Shown one piece after another: positions 46,451 through 58,024 of a DNA stretch of 64,000 bases. The first letter of the stretch is position 1, and each line of letters opens with the position of its first letter. Source of the stretch: Pleurodeles waltl (taxonomy: Eukaryota; Chordata; Amphibia; Caudata; Salamandridae); the NCBI RefSeq assembly GCF_031143425.1, contig NC_090447.1, positions 846,429,760-846,493,759 of the forward strand, written 5' to 3'. The notes beneath the pieces were generated by a model. It searched no databases and was not told the DNA's origin. It saw nothing but the letters and a program-made list of their open reading frames with translations. A program made the position numbers and the translations under genes.

Positions 46451-46615
46451 GTCCCCTCAGTCACTGAGGCTTATTATTACTCAGGCACCTCCATACCCCG
46501 TACTCATCATAACTCAAATCCCTCACTCGCCCATGCTCACCATAACTCAGTCTCATCACTTACCACTTTTCACAACAGCTCAGTCCCCTGAGAAACCAAC
46601 AGAGTTAGTCCTCTC
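46451..46615 (-). repeat. Inverted GTGAGTG-type array, right part
   Basis: CCCTCACTCGCCCATGCTCA, CCATAACTCAGTC and similar words continue the array broken by MITE copy c. Confidence 0.55.
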
Positions 46616-47298
46616 ATTCTAATAATGCACATATTGTAGCCAAGTATTATTAGTGTTAAAAATAGAATTTTTTTAATTGTAGTAGTTTTGCTGTAGTAGC
46701 ACATTTACAGGTTTTAGAGTCGTAATACCCACAGTAAAATTACTTTCAAAGTAGTCAGTGTAGTAGTGTTACTCTAATAGAAAATGACATAGAACCAATA
46801 GCTTTCTGGAAAATGCTCTAATAGTTTAACATACGTAGAGGTCTTATATTTTATTTGACCTACCGGCATGTGATTACAGAATCTAAACTAACAAATAAAG
46901 TACAAATCAAATCTTCAGTTAATACATTTAATATTTCATGGGCGTCCTTTCCGACCGTATGGCTTTTTAACAAAGCTAAATAAAAGCTAGGCTGTAAAAT
47001 GTAATATATGACACTATTCTGAAAGAAAAACACGGGGATGAGGCTAACATGGAAACCTCCTTCATGAAAGAGGGCTTGATGCACCACACATATCACTGCG
47101 TTACACAAGGCGTTGTGCTTTAGTTTCACTTCAAAAAGTTACAGACACATGATGCAATATTCTTGGATTTAAAAAATAGAGAAGAGGGCATGCTAGGAAA
47201 GTGCTACCAACCAGAAGGACATACAATAAGAAAGGTATCAGAAAAAGAAAACTGAACTTAACTCAGGAGTAAGATGAAATTTAATATGTATTCCTAAG
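46616..47298. other. No gene seen
   Basis: AT-rich; a 90-codon minus-strand frame (46860-47129) has no recognisable domain. Confidence 0.35.
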
Positions 47299-47660
47299 GT
47301 GACTAGTCAAGGGAGGTTTGAGTTTGTAACCTTAAACTTACCAGTCTCCAAAAAGGCATCTTTATGGAACGCTATCGGTGGCAATGTCAGTTCAGTAGCA
47401 CCAACATGCAGGACCATGAAGGAATGCAAGAAGAGGTGGCATAGTTACAGACTCAGGACCAATGAAAAACTGGCAAGGAACCTGAGGACTTCGATGACTA
47501 CTGGTGAAGGTCCATAAATCCATGGGAACTTGACACCATTGGAGGAGAAACTGGCAGCAGCCATGCAACCGGTGATGATTGTGGCATTGGGGGCACTGTC
47601 ACTGTTGACCCTGACGACTCAACCAAATATCAGGGTTCACCTCTCTTCATTTTACTAATA
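47299..47660 (+). pseudogene. Myb/SANT-like (Harbinger-type) relic, third kind
   Basis: The frame contains KKASLWNAIGGNVSSV, then RTMKECKKRWHSYRLRTNEK and TTGEGP, followed after a stop by LTPLEEKLAAAMQP. The W..I...VN, CKKRW and TGxGP order followed by an LTP.E block is the layout of Harbinger Myb proteins, as in gene A. Sequence differs clearly from genes A and B. The N-terminal helix is only partly present and no transposase is near. Confidence 0.6.
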
Positions 47661-49435
47661 ACCTGAAGCATTTCTAACGTTTATTTTTAAATATGGTTAC
47701 ATAGTTGTCTTTAAAGCTCCCATTATATTGTTCTTGTTATTTTATGTAGTGGTACAAGGGTTATATCCATATTTTGTCATTAACTTTGTAGTCCTGGCTG
47801 AGAGGCATAACATACACCATAAAAATAAATGCAAGGTATTCTTGTGTGTCATGCTAATTGACTGTGTGTGAGAACTCTTGTTGAAGTCACTGGATTTGTG
47901 TTTTTTTAATGTGAATATGTTTGTTTTTCGAATTTATATCCTGTAAAGGGGTGCTGATTACATTATTCTGAAAGGTAAGTAAGTGTGGTTTATAAAGAAA
48001 AAATTGAATATTTAAGAGTAATGCACTGCATACCAGGAAGTGTGCCAAATAAGCACAATGTTGGATCTTTATTAGCAAGTTTCTGGGCGCTATGCAGCGC
48101 AACAACCAAAGCTGAGGTGTGCTATGTCAAAGGGAAAGTCTCAAACAACACCCTTTTTTAAAGAATTGGTGGGGTTTTCTCTACCATACTGCAAATGAAC
48201 TTTAGGCTATCATTCAGCAGCACACAGAGACCTACGTCTTAGTGCAAGTCCGTGCTTGAAAGGTTAAACATAGGTTTTGTACAACCTTATAGTTAACACA
48301 TGCCGTCTTTGTATGCATGTTTTACAATGCAGCACACATCCAAAGGTTAAAAAGTATGCATACATGGAAACATCTCCTCACTGTTACACCTGCTTTGAGG
48401 AGTTGTATATGTATTGTGGCAATCCCTATATACAAATGTCTTAACATAGTATTTTTAAAATATGCTTTTTTAATTAGGCATACACATGCCAGCTACTTTA
48501 TTTCAAAGTAGTGCACAGTAGTCTTGACACATATCAAATGAGAATTTAGAGTACATTTTGACATATATATTTTAGGAGGGCCTTTGAATGAAGTCTGTCA
48601 CACAAACAAGGTGAAAGTTATTTTAAATGTTTCACCGTAAATATCTTTGTTTCCAAAGCAAAACAGTAAATCGAGGAGCACAGTGACTAATATCTTGTGA
48701 CATTTTCAGTTGCAAAACTGTTGCAAAGCTGTAACAACAGAGAGTTATGTGTATCATTGTATAAGAGGCAAAACATATCATAACACAAATATACTAACAG
48801 AAATTCTCATTCCATGCTGATAGATGGACACGGGCTGTCCGTGTAAGATACACATTCTTCAAATATATATAGAAATGTATTCATCTTAAATCTACATTAG
48901 AGCACAAAATGTTGCAGCCTCTTTAGCGTGATAAATCGTATTTCGTCTGTAGCCATACGTACCTGTTTCCATATAGTTCTTTTAAAACATTTATGTACAT
49001 CCTGACAATGGTCCTGATGCTCTCGTGAACCTCAGTGGCATCTTGGAGACATGAAACTTCTCTACCAAAGGTTGTAGTGTCTCCAATTTGTTATCAAGCC
49101 TTTTGTTCACTACCAAGAGTAGAGTATTGTGCTCATGTGGATAAGGAAGATACGAAGTAACATCTGAAAGGTATATCGACAGGGCACATAAACGCACTAT
49201 TAAGGAAGTGAGCAGAGGGATAGAGATACTCAAAGGTCCTCTGGAGAAGTCCAAAGATGTCTGAGCCCACACAAAAACTTGGCTCAGGCCTTTATAGAAA
49301 GGCATGCATTATCGGTGCCAAGTGATTGATGAGTCACTAGAAGATCATTCTAAAGTAGGAAAAGAAAAAAAGCAGAGCCAGAATCAGCATTCAACTTGGA
49401 AAAAATAGAGCAACAGCTGAAGAATATTTATTATT
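47661..49435. other. No gene seen
   Basis: AT-rich; several frames of 60-105 codons (for example 48991-49305, minus) without recognisable domains or repeats. Confidence 0.35.
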
Positions 49436-49439
49436 CAAT

Positions 49440-50780
49440 TAATTAATTCTGAAATGGACTAGAGCGCAAGCTGGACTCTTTTCTCAATCAAAACACTATT
49501 GCTAATTCAACATCACCACAAACCATTGCTGAGGATTTCAATACAGCCTTCAAGAGACTCGCTAATGTCTTTCTGGGCATGCAGCCTACAACATCTTCCT
49601 ACTGGTCTTCTCAATCCACACTTCTAAACAGGTGTTAGGTCCTTCTAAGCCCAACAAGGAGCTTGAAGAGGCATTAGAAAAGGAAGATGATGGTATTGAT
49701 ATTGTGTGTCACACTGTCACTAAATAGATAACAGTTAGTGTATGTTGTTCTTTATTTTGCCCTTCATCACCTGGAAGAGGCTGGTCTGTCTCATGGCTCT
49801 TGGGCCTGAGTATTAGGACTGAGGTTTACTACCACTCAGAACTGGTGTTCCAACTCCAACGATTAGATACTGATTCCTTTATCCCTTTATCCCTTTTAAC
49901 CCTGTGGTATTGCTCTGTTGTAATGTTCAACTAAGTAATTTTACACAATATCTAATTACTGATTATGTCATGTAATTATTATGCCTGGCCCTATCTGAGT
50001 AGCTCTGGGGAAGAGGAAGCACTCATGCTCTAAAACTTTTCTGGCTAGAGCTGTTGGGGCCATTTCTAAAGAAATAGAGCTAGCCGAAAGACGGATAACA
50101 TTTGGCTCAAGCGACCGGCTGATAATCCCTCCTGCCAACAACACAGACTGTATAACAATTGAAAGTGTTTGTAGCAAGGACAACATTTCCCAGTTTGTGC
50201 CACAACGTCAGGGAGAAGCTGCTCACCTATATATATTGCATGTCGGTGACTGTGGTCCACTGGCCAAAAGAATACAAAGAGTCACACACATGGCTGGCCA
50301 GAATTGCTACCACTCAAGGTGCTCCTCCGAACTTTCTTAGAAGAGCTATAAAATTAAGGATGTTGTTGAATCCTGTATGGCACTGCTGGTCGAGAGATTG
50401 CAAGTTCTTGAAGACAAACTTTTGGAAAGGTCTACTCCCAGGAAATTATGCCTTCTCATACCATGCCTAGGCCATCTGTCCCTCTGACACCTGCAGTGGG
50501 TCAACAACTCGCTCTTCAATCTCCAGAATCATACCTGAGGCTTTTACAAACCCTGTCATTGCTATTACCAATCAAGGATCAAGGTGGGTTTATGGATCAT
50601 TCCACAGACCATAGAGGTGACCCAGCGAAAACACGTTGATAGCCATGATATGAGGGGGTATGTGCATCTGTATGTATGTCAACAGTTCAGTCTCCAACCA
50701 GATTGTTGCCCTTATGTGGTGATTATGTCGAGTGTCCCACTCTTACTAGCCTTCGTGAGAGAATCCACAGCCCAACTTAA
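49440..50780 (+). pseudogene. Broken coding-like region, perhaps LINE ORF1
   Basis: Coding-like stretches occur in changing frames: NGLERKLDSFLNQNTIANST, then TIAEDFNTAFKRLANVFLGM (about 49445-49630), AISKEIELAERRITFGSSD (about 50065-50120), and a coiled-coil-like VVESCMALLVERLQVLEDKL (about 50365-50430). Heptad-like helices and position upstream of LINE material suggest a retroelement ORF1, but no named domain is seen. Confidence 0.3.
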
Positions 50781-50799
50781 AAACAGAGCAGAATACTTA

Positions 50800-51037
50800 G
50801 AAGCCCATTGTGCCACCAGAGCATCACTTTTTGTGATGCTCCGGCAGTGCAAACTACAAAATGATATCTATGAAGCCACGCAAATCCACTTTGCGTGGCT
50901 TTGAATGGCCTCATACATATGGAGTGAGGCATGGCAGCTGAAATCACTATGTTGCCTTACTCTGCCCTAAGGAGGCAGTCCATGGGTGTTGCAGTGGGTG
51001 TTCCGATGCACCACCCATTAATTTTGATTCTTTCCCA
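50800..51037. repeat. Hairpin chain, left part
   Basis: Three consecutive hairpins: GAGCATCAC..GTGATGCTC (about 50819-50841), AAGCCACGCAAA..TTTGCGTGGCTT (50873-50901, 12-bp perfect arms) and GCCTCA..TGAGGC (about 50909-50930). It ends where the L2-like LINE begins and may be one element with 52680-52960. Confidence 0.6.
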
Positions 51038-51039
51038 GA

Positions 51040-52610
51040 TTTAAAATCAAATCAAATCATTAACATTTATAAAGCGCGCTACTCACCCGTGCGGGTCTCA
51101 AGGCGCTAGGGGAAAGAGGGGGTTACTGCTGCTCGAAAAGCCAGGTCTTTAGGAGTCTCCGGAAAGCGGAGTGGTCCTGGGTGGTCCTGAGGCTGGTGGG
51201 GAGGGAGTTCCAGGTCCTGGCCGCCAGGAAGGAGAAAGATCTCCCACCCGCCGTGGAGCGGCGGATGCGAGGGACGGAAGCGAGTGCAAGGCCAGAGGAA
51301 CGGAGGAGGCGGGTGGGGACGTAGAAGCTGAGGCGTCAGTTGAGGTATTCCGGTCCCTTGTCGTGGAGGGCTTTGTGTGCGTGGGTGAGAAGTCGAAAGG
51401 TGATCCTTTTGCTGACTGGGAGCCAATGCAGGTGTCTCAGGTGTGCGGAGATGTGGCTGTTGCGGGGTACGTCGAGGATGAGGCGGGCTGAGGCGTTTTG
51501 AATGCGTTGCAGGCGATTTTGGCTGTGGTTCCAGCGTAGAGGGTGTTGCCGTAGTCCAGGCGTCTCGTGACGAGGGCGTGGGTCACGGTTTATCTAGTGT
51601 CGGCGGGGATCCCGCGGAAGATCTTGCGGAGCATGGTGAGGGTGAGGAAGCAGGCGGAGGACACGGCGTTGACTTGCTTGGTCATGGTGAGAAGAGGGTC
51701 CAAGATGAAGCCGAGGTTGCGGGCGTGGTCTGCGGCGGCCGGTGCGGTGCCGAGGGCCGTGGGCCACCAGGAGTCGTCCCAGGCGGACGGGGTGTTGCCG
51801 AGGATGAGGACTTCCGTTTTTTCAGAGTTCAGCTTTAGGCGGCTGAGCCTCATCCAATCTACGACGTCCTTCATACCCTCTTGTAGGTTGGTCTTGGCGC
51901 TGGCGGGGTCCTTAGTGAGGGAGAGTATAAGTTGGGTGTCGTCGGCGTAGGAGGTGATGATGATGTCGTGCTTGCGTACGATGTTGGTGAGGGGGCTCAT
52001 GTAGACATTGAAGAGTGTCGGGCTGAGTGATGAGCCTTGGGGTACGCCGCAGATGATCTCGGTGGGTACTGAGCGAAACGGAGGGAGGTAAACTCTTTGG
52101 GAACGGTTTGAGAGGAAGGAGGCGATTCAGTCCATGGCCTGGCCTTGGATCCCGGTGGAGCAGAGGCGGGTGATTAGGGTGCGGTGACAGACGGTGTCGA
52201 AGGCAGCCGAAAGGTCGAGGAGAATGAGGGCGACTGTTTCACCGTTGTCCATCAGGGTTCTGATGTCGTCTGTGACTGAGATGAGGGCGGTTTCCGTGCT
52301 GTGGTTATTTCGGAATCCGGTTTGTGAAGGGTCGAGCAGGTTGTTGTTTTCCAGGAAGGTGGTCAGCTGTTTGTTGACGGTCTTCTCTATTACCTTGGCT
52401 GGGAAAGGCAGGAGAGAGATGGGGCGGAAGTTTTTCAGGTCGCTCGGGTCAGCCGTAGGTTTCTTTAGTAGGGCGTTGACTTCGGCGTGTTTCCAGCATT
52501 CGGGGAAGGTAGCAGAAGAAAAAGAAGAGTTGATGACAGACTGGAGGTGCGGGGCGATGATGTAGTTAAAGATGAAGTGAGGGCAGGGGTCCGAAGTAAA
52601 CATGAACCAT
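51040..52610 (-). mobile_element. L2/CR1-group LINE, 5'-truncated
   Basis: Minus-strand element whose 3' end carries a short stem (AGCGCCTTGAGACCCGCACG and GGTGAGTAGCGCGC), then TATAAATG and a (TGATT)-type tail (51040-51066). This is the known L2-type 3' end. It encodes the RT and C-terminal part. Truncated at about 52610 on the 5' side, where a 28-bp direct repeat (52600-52627 and 52634-52661) marks the junction. The GC-rich, young-looking sequence contrasts with its surroundings. Confidence 0.85.
51120..52603 (-). pseudogene. L2-like reverse transcriptase and C-terminal domain
   Basis: RT order on the minus strand: FRPISLLPFPAKVIEKTVNK, GFRNNHSTETAL, LILLDLSAAFDTVCHRTLI (motif A), then CGVPQGSSLSPTLFNVYM (motif B) and SYADDTQLILS (motif C, intact YADD). 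LGFILD and a C-terminal RLQRIQNASARLI..HLHWLPV block follow. The frame is continuous apart from a TGA at about 52126 (likely a former Trp) and a TAG at about 51590. The EN domain is missing. Polymerises cDNA at the target site in intact relatives. Few lesions suggest a fairly recent insertion. Confidence 0.85.
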
Positions 52611-52661
52611 GTAAACTTGAGGATCTGAGTTTACCATGAACCATGTAAACTTGAGGATCTG
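52597..52661. repeat. Direct 28-bp repeat at LINE 5' junction
   Basis: ACCATGAACCATGTAAACTT plus GAGGATCTG occurs at about 52634-52661, and ACATGAACCATGTAAACTTG plus AGGATCTG at about 52600-52627, with 6-7 bp between them. It may be an insertion-associated duplication. Confidence 0.7.
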
Positions 52662-52689
52662 CCAAAACCTTACGCCTCCCAAGGTCAGG

Positions 52690-52960
52690 CGTAACGAGGA
52701 GAAATAACTTTATTTCTCCTCTTTTGTCCTCTTTCCATGTGTGCTGTATTCTACAGCACACATAGAAAGAGGGAAACTCCTCTCTGGATTGTTTTTGTGC
52801 AGGAAGGGGCACAAAACAATCCTACCGGCAACACAGACACCCTTGCACCATGGTGCAAGGTGTCTGTGTTGGCGCTAGATTGATGAAATGGCATCCGCGC
52901 AGGGGGGGGGAAATAACAGGAATGCACTGTATTACATAAATAAAGTGCATTCCTGCCTTA
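52690..52960. repeat. Chain of five consecutive hairpins
   Basis: Five adjacent palindromes: 52696-52721 (GAGGAGAAATA arms, perfect), 52728-52772 (20-bp arms, about 1 mismatch), 52786-52822 (GGATTGTTTTGTGC type, one extra T), 52829-52871 (about 21-bp arms, one bulge) and 52918-52954 (AGGAATGCACT arms, perfect). They occupy most of the interval. Probably the remainder of a non-autonomous element that began near 50800. Confidence 0.75.
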
Positions 52961-53210
52961 TGCCAAATCCCCATAAATGAAAACCAAAGTTTGTAACTGG
53001 ATAACTAAACATACAAATTCTACCATTACACATTATAATGATATACTACTGGTTAGAACAGCGGATAGGATTGGACTGAGCAAAAAACAATTAAGGGGAG
53101 ATTGTGGGTAGTCAATTGCAAGCATTCAGACTTCACACACCATTTAATTTCAGAAAATCCTCACAATGTAAATTGGCAATCTACTTCAGTTGTGTTTTTT
53201 CAAGCATCTA

Positions 53211-54153
53211 GGGGGTCATTCTGACCTCGGCGGTCTTTTTTGTAGACCGCCGAGGGACCGCCGTACGGAAGGCCGCCAGTGCTGGCGGTCTTCCGCACGG
53301 GCCATTACGACCGTTGGCAGGGCTCCGCCCGTTTCCGGACAAAGAGCCACCAACAGCCATACTGGCGGCAGGCGGGGAAGTGGAAGTAGCTCCACCTACA
53401 CCGCCACGCCAACAGAACACCGCCCAGCGAATCACGACTTGTGATTCGCTGTGGCGGTGTTCTGTTGGCGTGGCGGTGTCGGCGGAGCTGCCTCCATGGG
53501 TCCCGTTCCCTCCCGGAGGATAACCGGAACAGGTAAGGTGATCGTCCGTTAGCGAAAGGGAGTGGGGGGGTGTTGTGAGTTGTGTGCGTGCATGGGGGTG
53601 TGCGTGTGTGTATGTTGAGAGTGCATGCATGAATGCGGGGGGTGTGTGTATGTTGAGAGTGCGTGCATGAATGCAGGGGGGTGTATGTGCATGACTGCGT
53701 GCATGTATGCGTGCGTGTATGTGTGTATGTGTGTGTACATGTTGGGGATCGGAGTGGGGAGGGGGGTCCTGCAACCTTTTGGGGGTGGCAGGGGTGGTGG
53801 GGGGGGTAGGTGAGGGAGTTGGGGTGGGGGTGGGGGGTGGGGGAGACCCCTATCAGTGCCAGGGAAGGGATTCCCTGGCACTGATAGTGCTTACTGCCAT
53901 GGATTTCATGGCGGTCCCAAACCGCATGAAATCCATGGTGGTAAGCTGGGGTCAGGTGGGTCGGAATACCGCCGGCGGTATGTGACGACCGCCGGGCTGG
54001 AGACCCAGGTCTCCAGCCCGGCGGTCGTAACGCTGAAGCGGTGGCTGGCCATGGCGGTAACCGCCATGGTCAGAATGTCAGAAAAAAGACCGCCAGCCTG
54101 TTGGTGGTCTTACCGCCGCTCCACCGCCGACCGCCACGGTCGGAATGACCGCC
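53211..54153. mobile_element. Harbinger-like MITE, 943 bp, TSD CTA
   Basis: Ends GGGGGTCATTCTGACC and GGTCGGAATGACCGCC, with CTA at 53208-53210 and 54154-54156. The interior has a 38-bp-arm hairpin (53398-53479), a GT-rich segment (53560-53830), then tandem hairpins at 53851-53886, 53890-53945, 53985-54028 and about 54048-54072. Terminal style matches 59057. Frames on both strands are palindrome and GT artefacts. Confidence 0.85.
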
Positions 54154-54339
54154 CTAGTGTGTAGACCCAAAGTTCAGCATCCTCAAATTACACATAATTT
54201 ATACGTAAATGAACATCAAAGTATTTCTGATGAAAACACCATTTCTCTTCTTGCTAACCTTCAGGAAGATGATTGACTGAATGATGATTCCACTAGTGTT
54301 AATGGGTAGTCATTCCAAAAACTGGAGCCCAGACAGATT

Positions 54340-54900
54340 TGAGCAGGATTAATACTATCAAAGCCAACTGGGTGATCAATTCAGTAAATTGGAGTATTTT
54401 GGGCCTTAATTCAACACTATGACCAGATGCAAATTGGCTGGCTTGTATTGCTAAATTTGATATTGTTGTATTGCAGGAAACTAGTTCTATATGTAGTAAC
54501 ACCTGGGATGGATTCAAAAGTACTTGCACCCCAGCCATACCATCAGAGGGAGGCAGAGCTGAGGGGGAGGGAGTATTGCTAACCTTCGTCTGAGTATCTA
54601 ATATGCCTAACGTCATACTAATCCCTTTCAACCACAAAGGAATCCAGATTCTCTGGGTTGTCCTTCCCAGCACGTTCAACTTTTATCTTATTCATTTTTA
54701 CAACTCAGTTTGCCAGCATGATAAGACTGGCCAAAATGTGACTTTGGGGGCCAGGGGGGATTTTAATGCCAACATAGGGTATAGTGCTATCTTTAGTGAT
54801 CCTTTCAAATTATGGAAAACATTTTGGCCACCCCAAAAGTATTGTGTGTTTCACAATGCTATTTTTTTTTCTCATAGCAGTGCTGACTTTTGGAGGTAAG
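54340..54900 (+). pseudogene. LINE apurinic-like endonuclease domain
   Basis: VNWSILGLNS followed by KFDIVVLQETSSICSNTWDG gives the WNxxGL and DIVxLQET motifs, including the catalytic Glu. Later, in the next frame, ARGDFNANIG is the GDFN motif with its Asp and Asn. Two in-frame stops (about 54420 and 54593) and a frame change separate them. Nicks target DNA in active relatives. Confidence 0.75.
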
Positions 54901-55599
54901 TTTAGTTTATGATACGTTGAATATTATGTGATCCAAAGTAGATCAAAGAGGTGATGAATTGTATGAGTATCTTCTAATATTTGGCCTTTATAATACAGTG
55001 GAAATGCAGGGGAATGTGTCAAATCAGATTGCAAACTTTATAGGTTGAGATAATTGCCAATATGGTATGGACCTTCTGCCAAAAAGGGATAAAAAAACGT
55101 AGCTTGAACTGACAGAGGGCTAAGGTTGAGTTGGAGGGGTGTCCACATCCCAACCTTGTTAGCCTCTACAAATAGTCCCAACTTTGATCCGCAGCATAAT
55201 GACATATTGACAGTTAATCAACCAACACCTCAGACCACTGACGCCTTCAGTGAACTTAATTACATGAAATTAGTACCTTTAAGCCCTGCTCTATCTAAAA
55301 AGAGTGCCAAACCAGGTTAGTGAAATAATGAATGTAGCAAGACCACTCAAGGATTACGTTGAGCTAGTGCTAAAACTATGTATAAATGTCCATGACGATG
55401 TAAAAAGCACCAATTATGAAAGAAACTTGGGCTAATCTAGAGCATCTTGTACCGTACCAACTGGGATACCAGAGCAGTTTGGGGTAACATGAATTCTAAT
55501 AAACATCATAATGGCACAACCAATGGGCTTGGCACAAACATTAGTCCAGATAGCTGGGTTGAGAACTTTAAAGGTATTTACTCCTTTAAAACAGAGGGT

Positions 55600-56172
55600 G
55601 AAGCTCTAGTTTGTGAGCCTCCACCGCTATGAAATTAGAGTTTGAAGACATCTTTGCTGCTATTAATGCCAGCCCTGATGGTAAGACGCTTGGACCCGAT
55701 CAGGTCCCAATGGACCTGTACAAGGATAATTCAGAGCTGTGGCCTCTGAAATTAACAAATGTTTTCAATGCTATGACTAAATCGGTAATCCCTTCTTCTT
55801 GGCAGACAGCAGTCTTTGTCCCAATCTCTAAGTAGGGTAGTAGGCAAGAGCCCCACTGCTATAGGCCAATTTCTGTGTTAGACTTGGTGGTCAAAGTGGT
55901 GGGGCACAATATTTTCATAGGATTGTGGAATGAGTTGAGCACACTAGTGCAATCATTGGCGCACAATATTGCTTCACCCAAGAGCACTGTTTGAACCTAC
56001 AGTTAGTCATTGATAAGTACACAATTGCTGAAATGGGACAACTATATCTCTCCTTCATGGACCTCAGTAGCATGTTTGATTGAGTTAACTAATTAAAGCT
56101 GTGAGGTATTCTGCTCAGCATAGGCCTAGCAGAAACATTAGGAATTTTTTTTATAAGCCATGCTTTGCAGAG
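55600..56172 (+). pseudogene. LINE reverse transcriptase, N-terminal part
   Basis: FEDIFAAINASPDGKTLGPD followed by QVPMDLYK corresponds to the K.PGPDG.P.E.YK block. PHCYRPISVLDLVVKVVG corresponds to YRPISLLN...K. Then YLSFMDLSSMFD is motif A. The coding sequence is broken at 56172 by the LTR-like insertion. Stops at about 55834 and after motif A. Confidence 0.75.
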
Positions 56173-58024
56173 TGTTAGAAAATGGGTCTGTAGTTGGCAG
56201 AGGTACACACCCTTGTTCAAGTAGGGACCACCACCCTAGTCAGGGTAAGTCATAACACAATCCAAATTATCCTGTGCTCACCCTCTGGTAGCTTGGCACA
56301 GCCCAGTTAGGCCTAACTTAAAAGGCAATGTGTAAAGTATTTGTGCAATAACTCATTCTGTAACACAGTGAAAACACCACCAAGAGTGCTCCAGAACAGT
56401 TTAGGAAAATAGATAATATTTATCTGAATAAGTTAAAATATCACTTTTTAAAGGTTTAAATGAGTCTCAACCCTTAAGAATTAGTGGCTATATTATTGTA
56501 ACACACAGTACCTGGGATGCGTCAAAAACAACAATGCACAGGGTCGCAGAGGACAACATGCGTGGAAAACTAAGGCACTGCGTCAGATTTTCTGGTACAC
56601 CACAGACAATGTGTTGTTTCTTTCCTCGCTGAAAGGGGATGCATTCTTTTCCAGGAGCGCAGTCTTGGTTCCTCACTGTGATGCGGGGATATTTTGATGC
56701 CCAGGGGTGATGCATTGAAATCCTTGGCACGCTGGTAAAAAGGAGCAGGCACTGCGTCAATCCGGTTGGCGATGCAGTGATTTTTCAGCCCCGAGGCAGG
56801 CACTGCATCAATTTCTGCAGGTGTTGCGTTGATTTTCTGATGCACAGGGATTTTCTTCTGTTTAGTGAAGTCTTTGTGGCCCTGAGACTTCAGAAAAGGA
56901 AACAAGCTCAATCCAAGCACTTGCAGAGCACTTGTGGGAAAGGCAGAGTCTTTCCAGCAGAGTCAGAGGCCACTCGGCAGCAGGGCAATGAGCAGGGCAG
57001 CAGTCATTCTCAGCAAAGCAGTCCAGATGAGTCCTTTGGACAGCCAGGCAGTCCCTCTGACAAAGTCCAGGTGCAGGTCCAGAAATGTCTGGCTTGGTGG
57101 GGTCAGAGGCCCAGTGTATATACCCTAAAATACTTTTGAAGTGGGGGAAACCTCAAAGAGTGGTTTTGAAGTGCACAAGTTCCCCTTTCAGCCCAGTCGT
57201 GTCTGCCAGGATCTCTGTGGGGCTTCATCAGTCCTTTGTGTGAGGGCAGGCCACTGGCCTTTGAAGTGTAAGAAAGAGACCCTCCACCCTTCCTGCCCAG
57301 GGAATGCAGAGAAATGCCCATTTTATAAAAGTGGCATTTCTAAAATACTAATATTAAATCCAACTTTACCAATAAGTAGGTCTTTCTATTACCAGTGTGG
57401 CCATACCAAACATGACAGGGCTATGCCTTTCAGATCAGAATCTACCACTTCAAAGTGTATAAGGACATTTCTAATGCTGGCCTATGAGAGGAGCAGGCCT
57501 CATAGTAGTGGAAAACGACTTTGTGAGTTTTTCACTCTCAGGACATGTAAAACAAATAAGTATTTCTCCTGCCTTTTTCTTACGTAGCACCCTCTCCTAT
57601 GGGTTACCTAGGGCCTACCTTGGGATTGACGTATGTGTATAAAAAGGGAAGTTTAATGCTTGGTAATAGTTTTCAATGCCAAGACAAAGTGGCAGTGAAA
57701 CTGCACACACAAGCCTTGTAAATGGCAGGCCTGAGACATGTTTAATGAGCTATTTATGTGGGTGGTACAATCAGTGCTGCAGGTCCACTAGTAGTATTTA
57801 ATTTACAGGCCCTGGGCAATTCTAATGCACTGTACTAGGGACTTACAAGTAAATTAAATATGCCAATTGGGAATGAGCCAATAGTGCCAATTTTTAGGGG
57901 AGGGAGCACAAGCACTTTAGCACTGGTTACAATGGTAAAGTGTGCAGAGTCCTAAAACCAGCAAAATGGAGAGTGGCAGGCAAAAAGTTGGGGGTTGACC
58001 ACCCTAAGGCTGTTAGGTCTAACA
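56173..58024 (-). mobile_element. Long LTR-like element, copy 2 (TG...CA, TSD CAGAG)
   Basis: An 1852-bp inverted relative of 14916-17153. On the plus strand it begins TGTTAGAAAATGGG and ends CTGTTAGGTCTAACA. CAGAG flanks both sides (56168-56172 and 58025-58029). The LINE frame on either side confirms an insertion. Collinear blocks with copy 1, read inverted, include GTTTTAGGACTCTGCACACT, TTTACTTGTAAGTCCCTAG and CCACCCACATAA. No coding domain, so a solo LTR or a terminal-repeat-only element. Confidence 0.78.
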
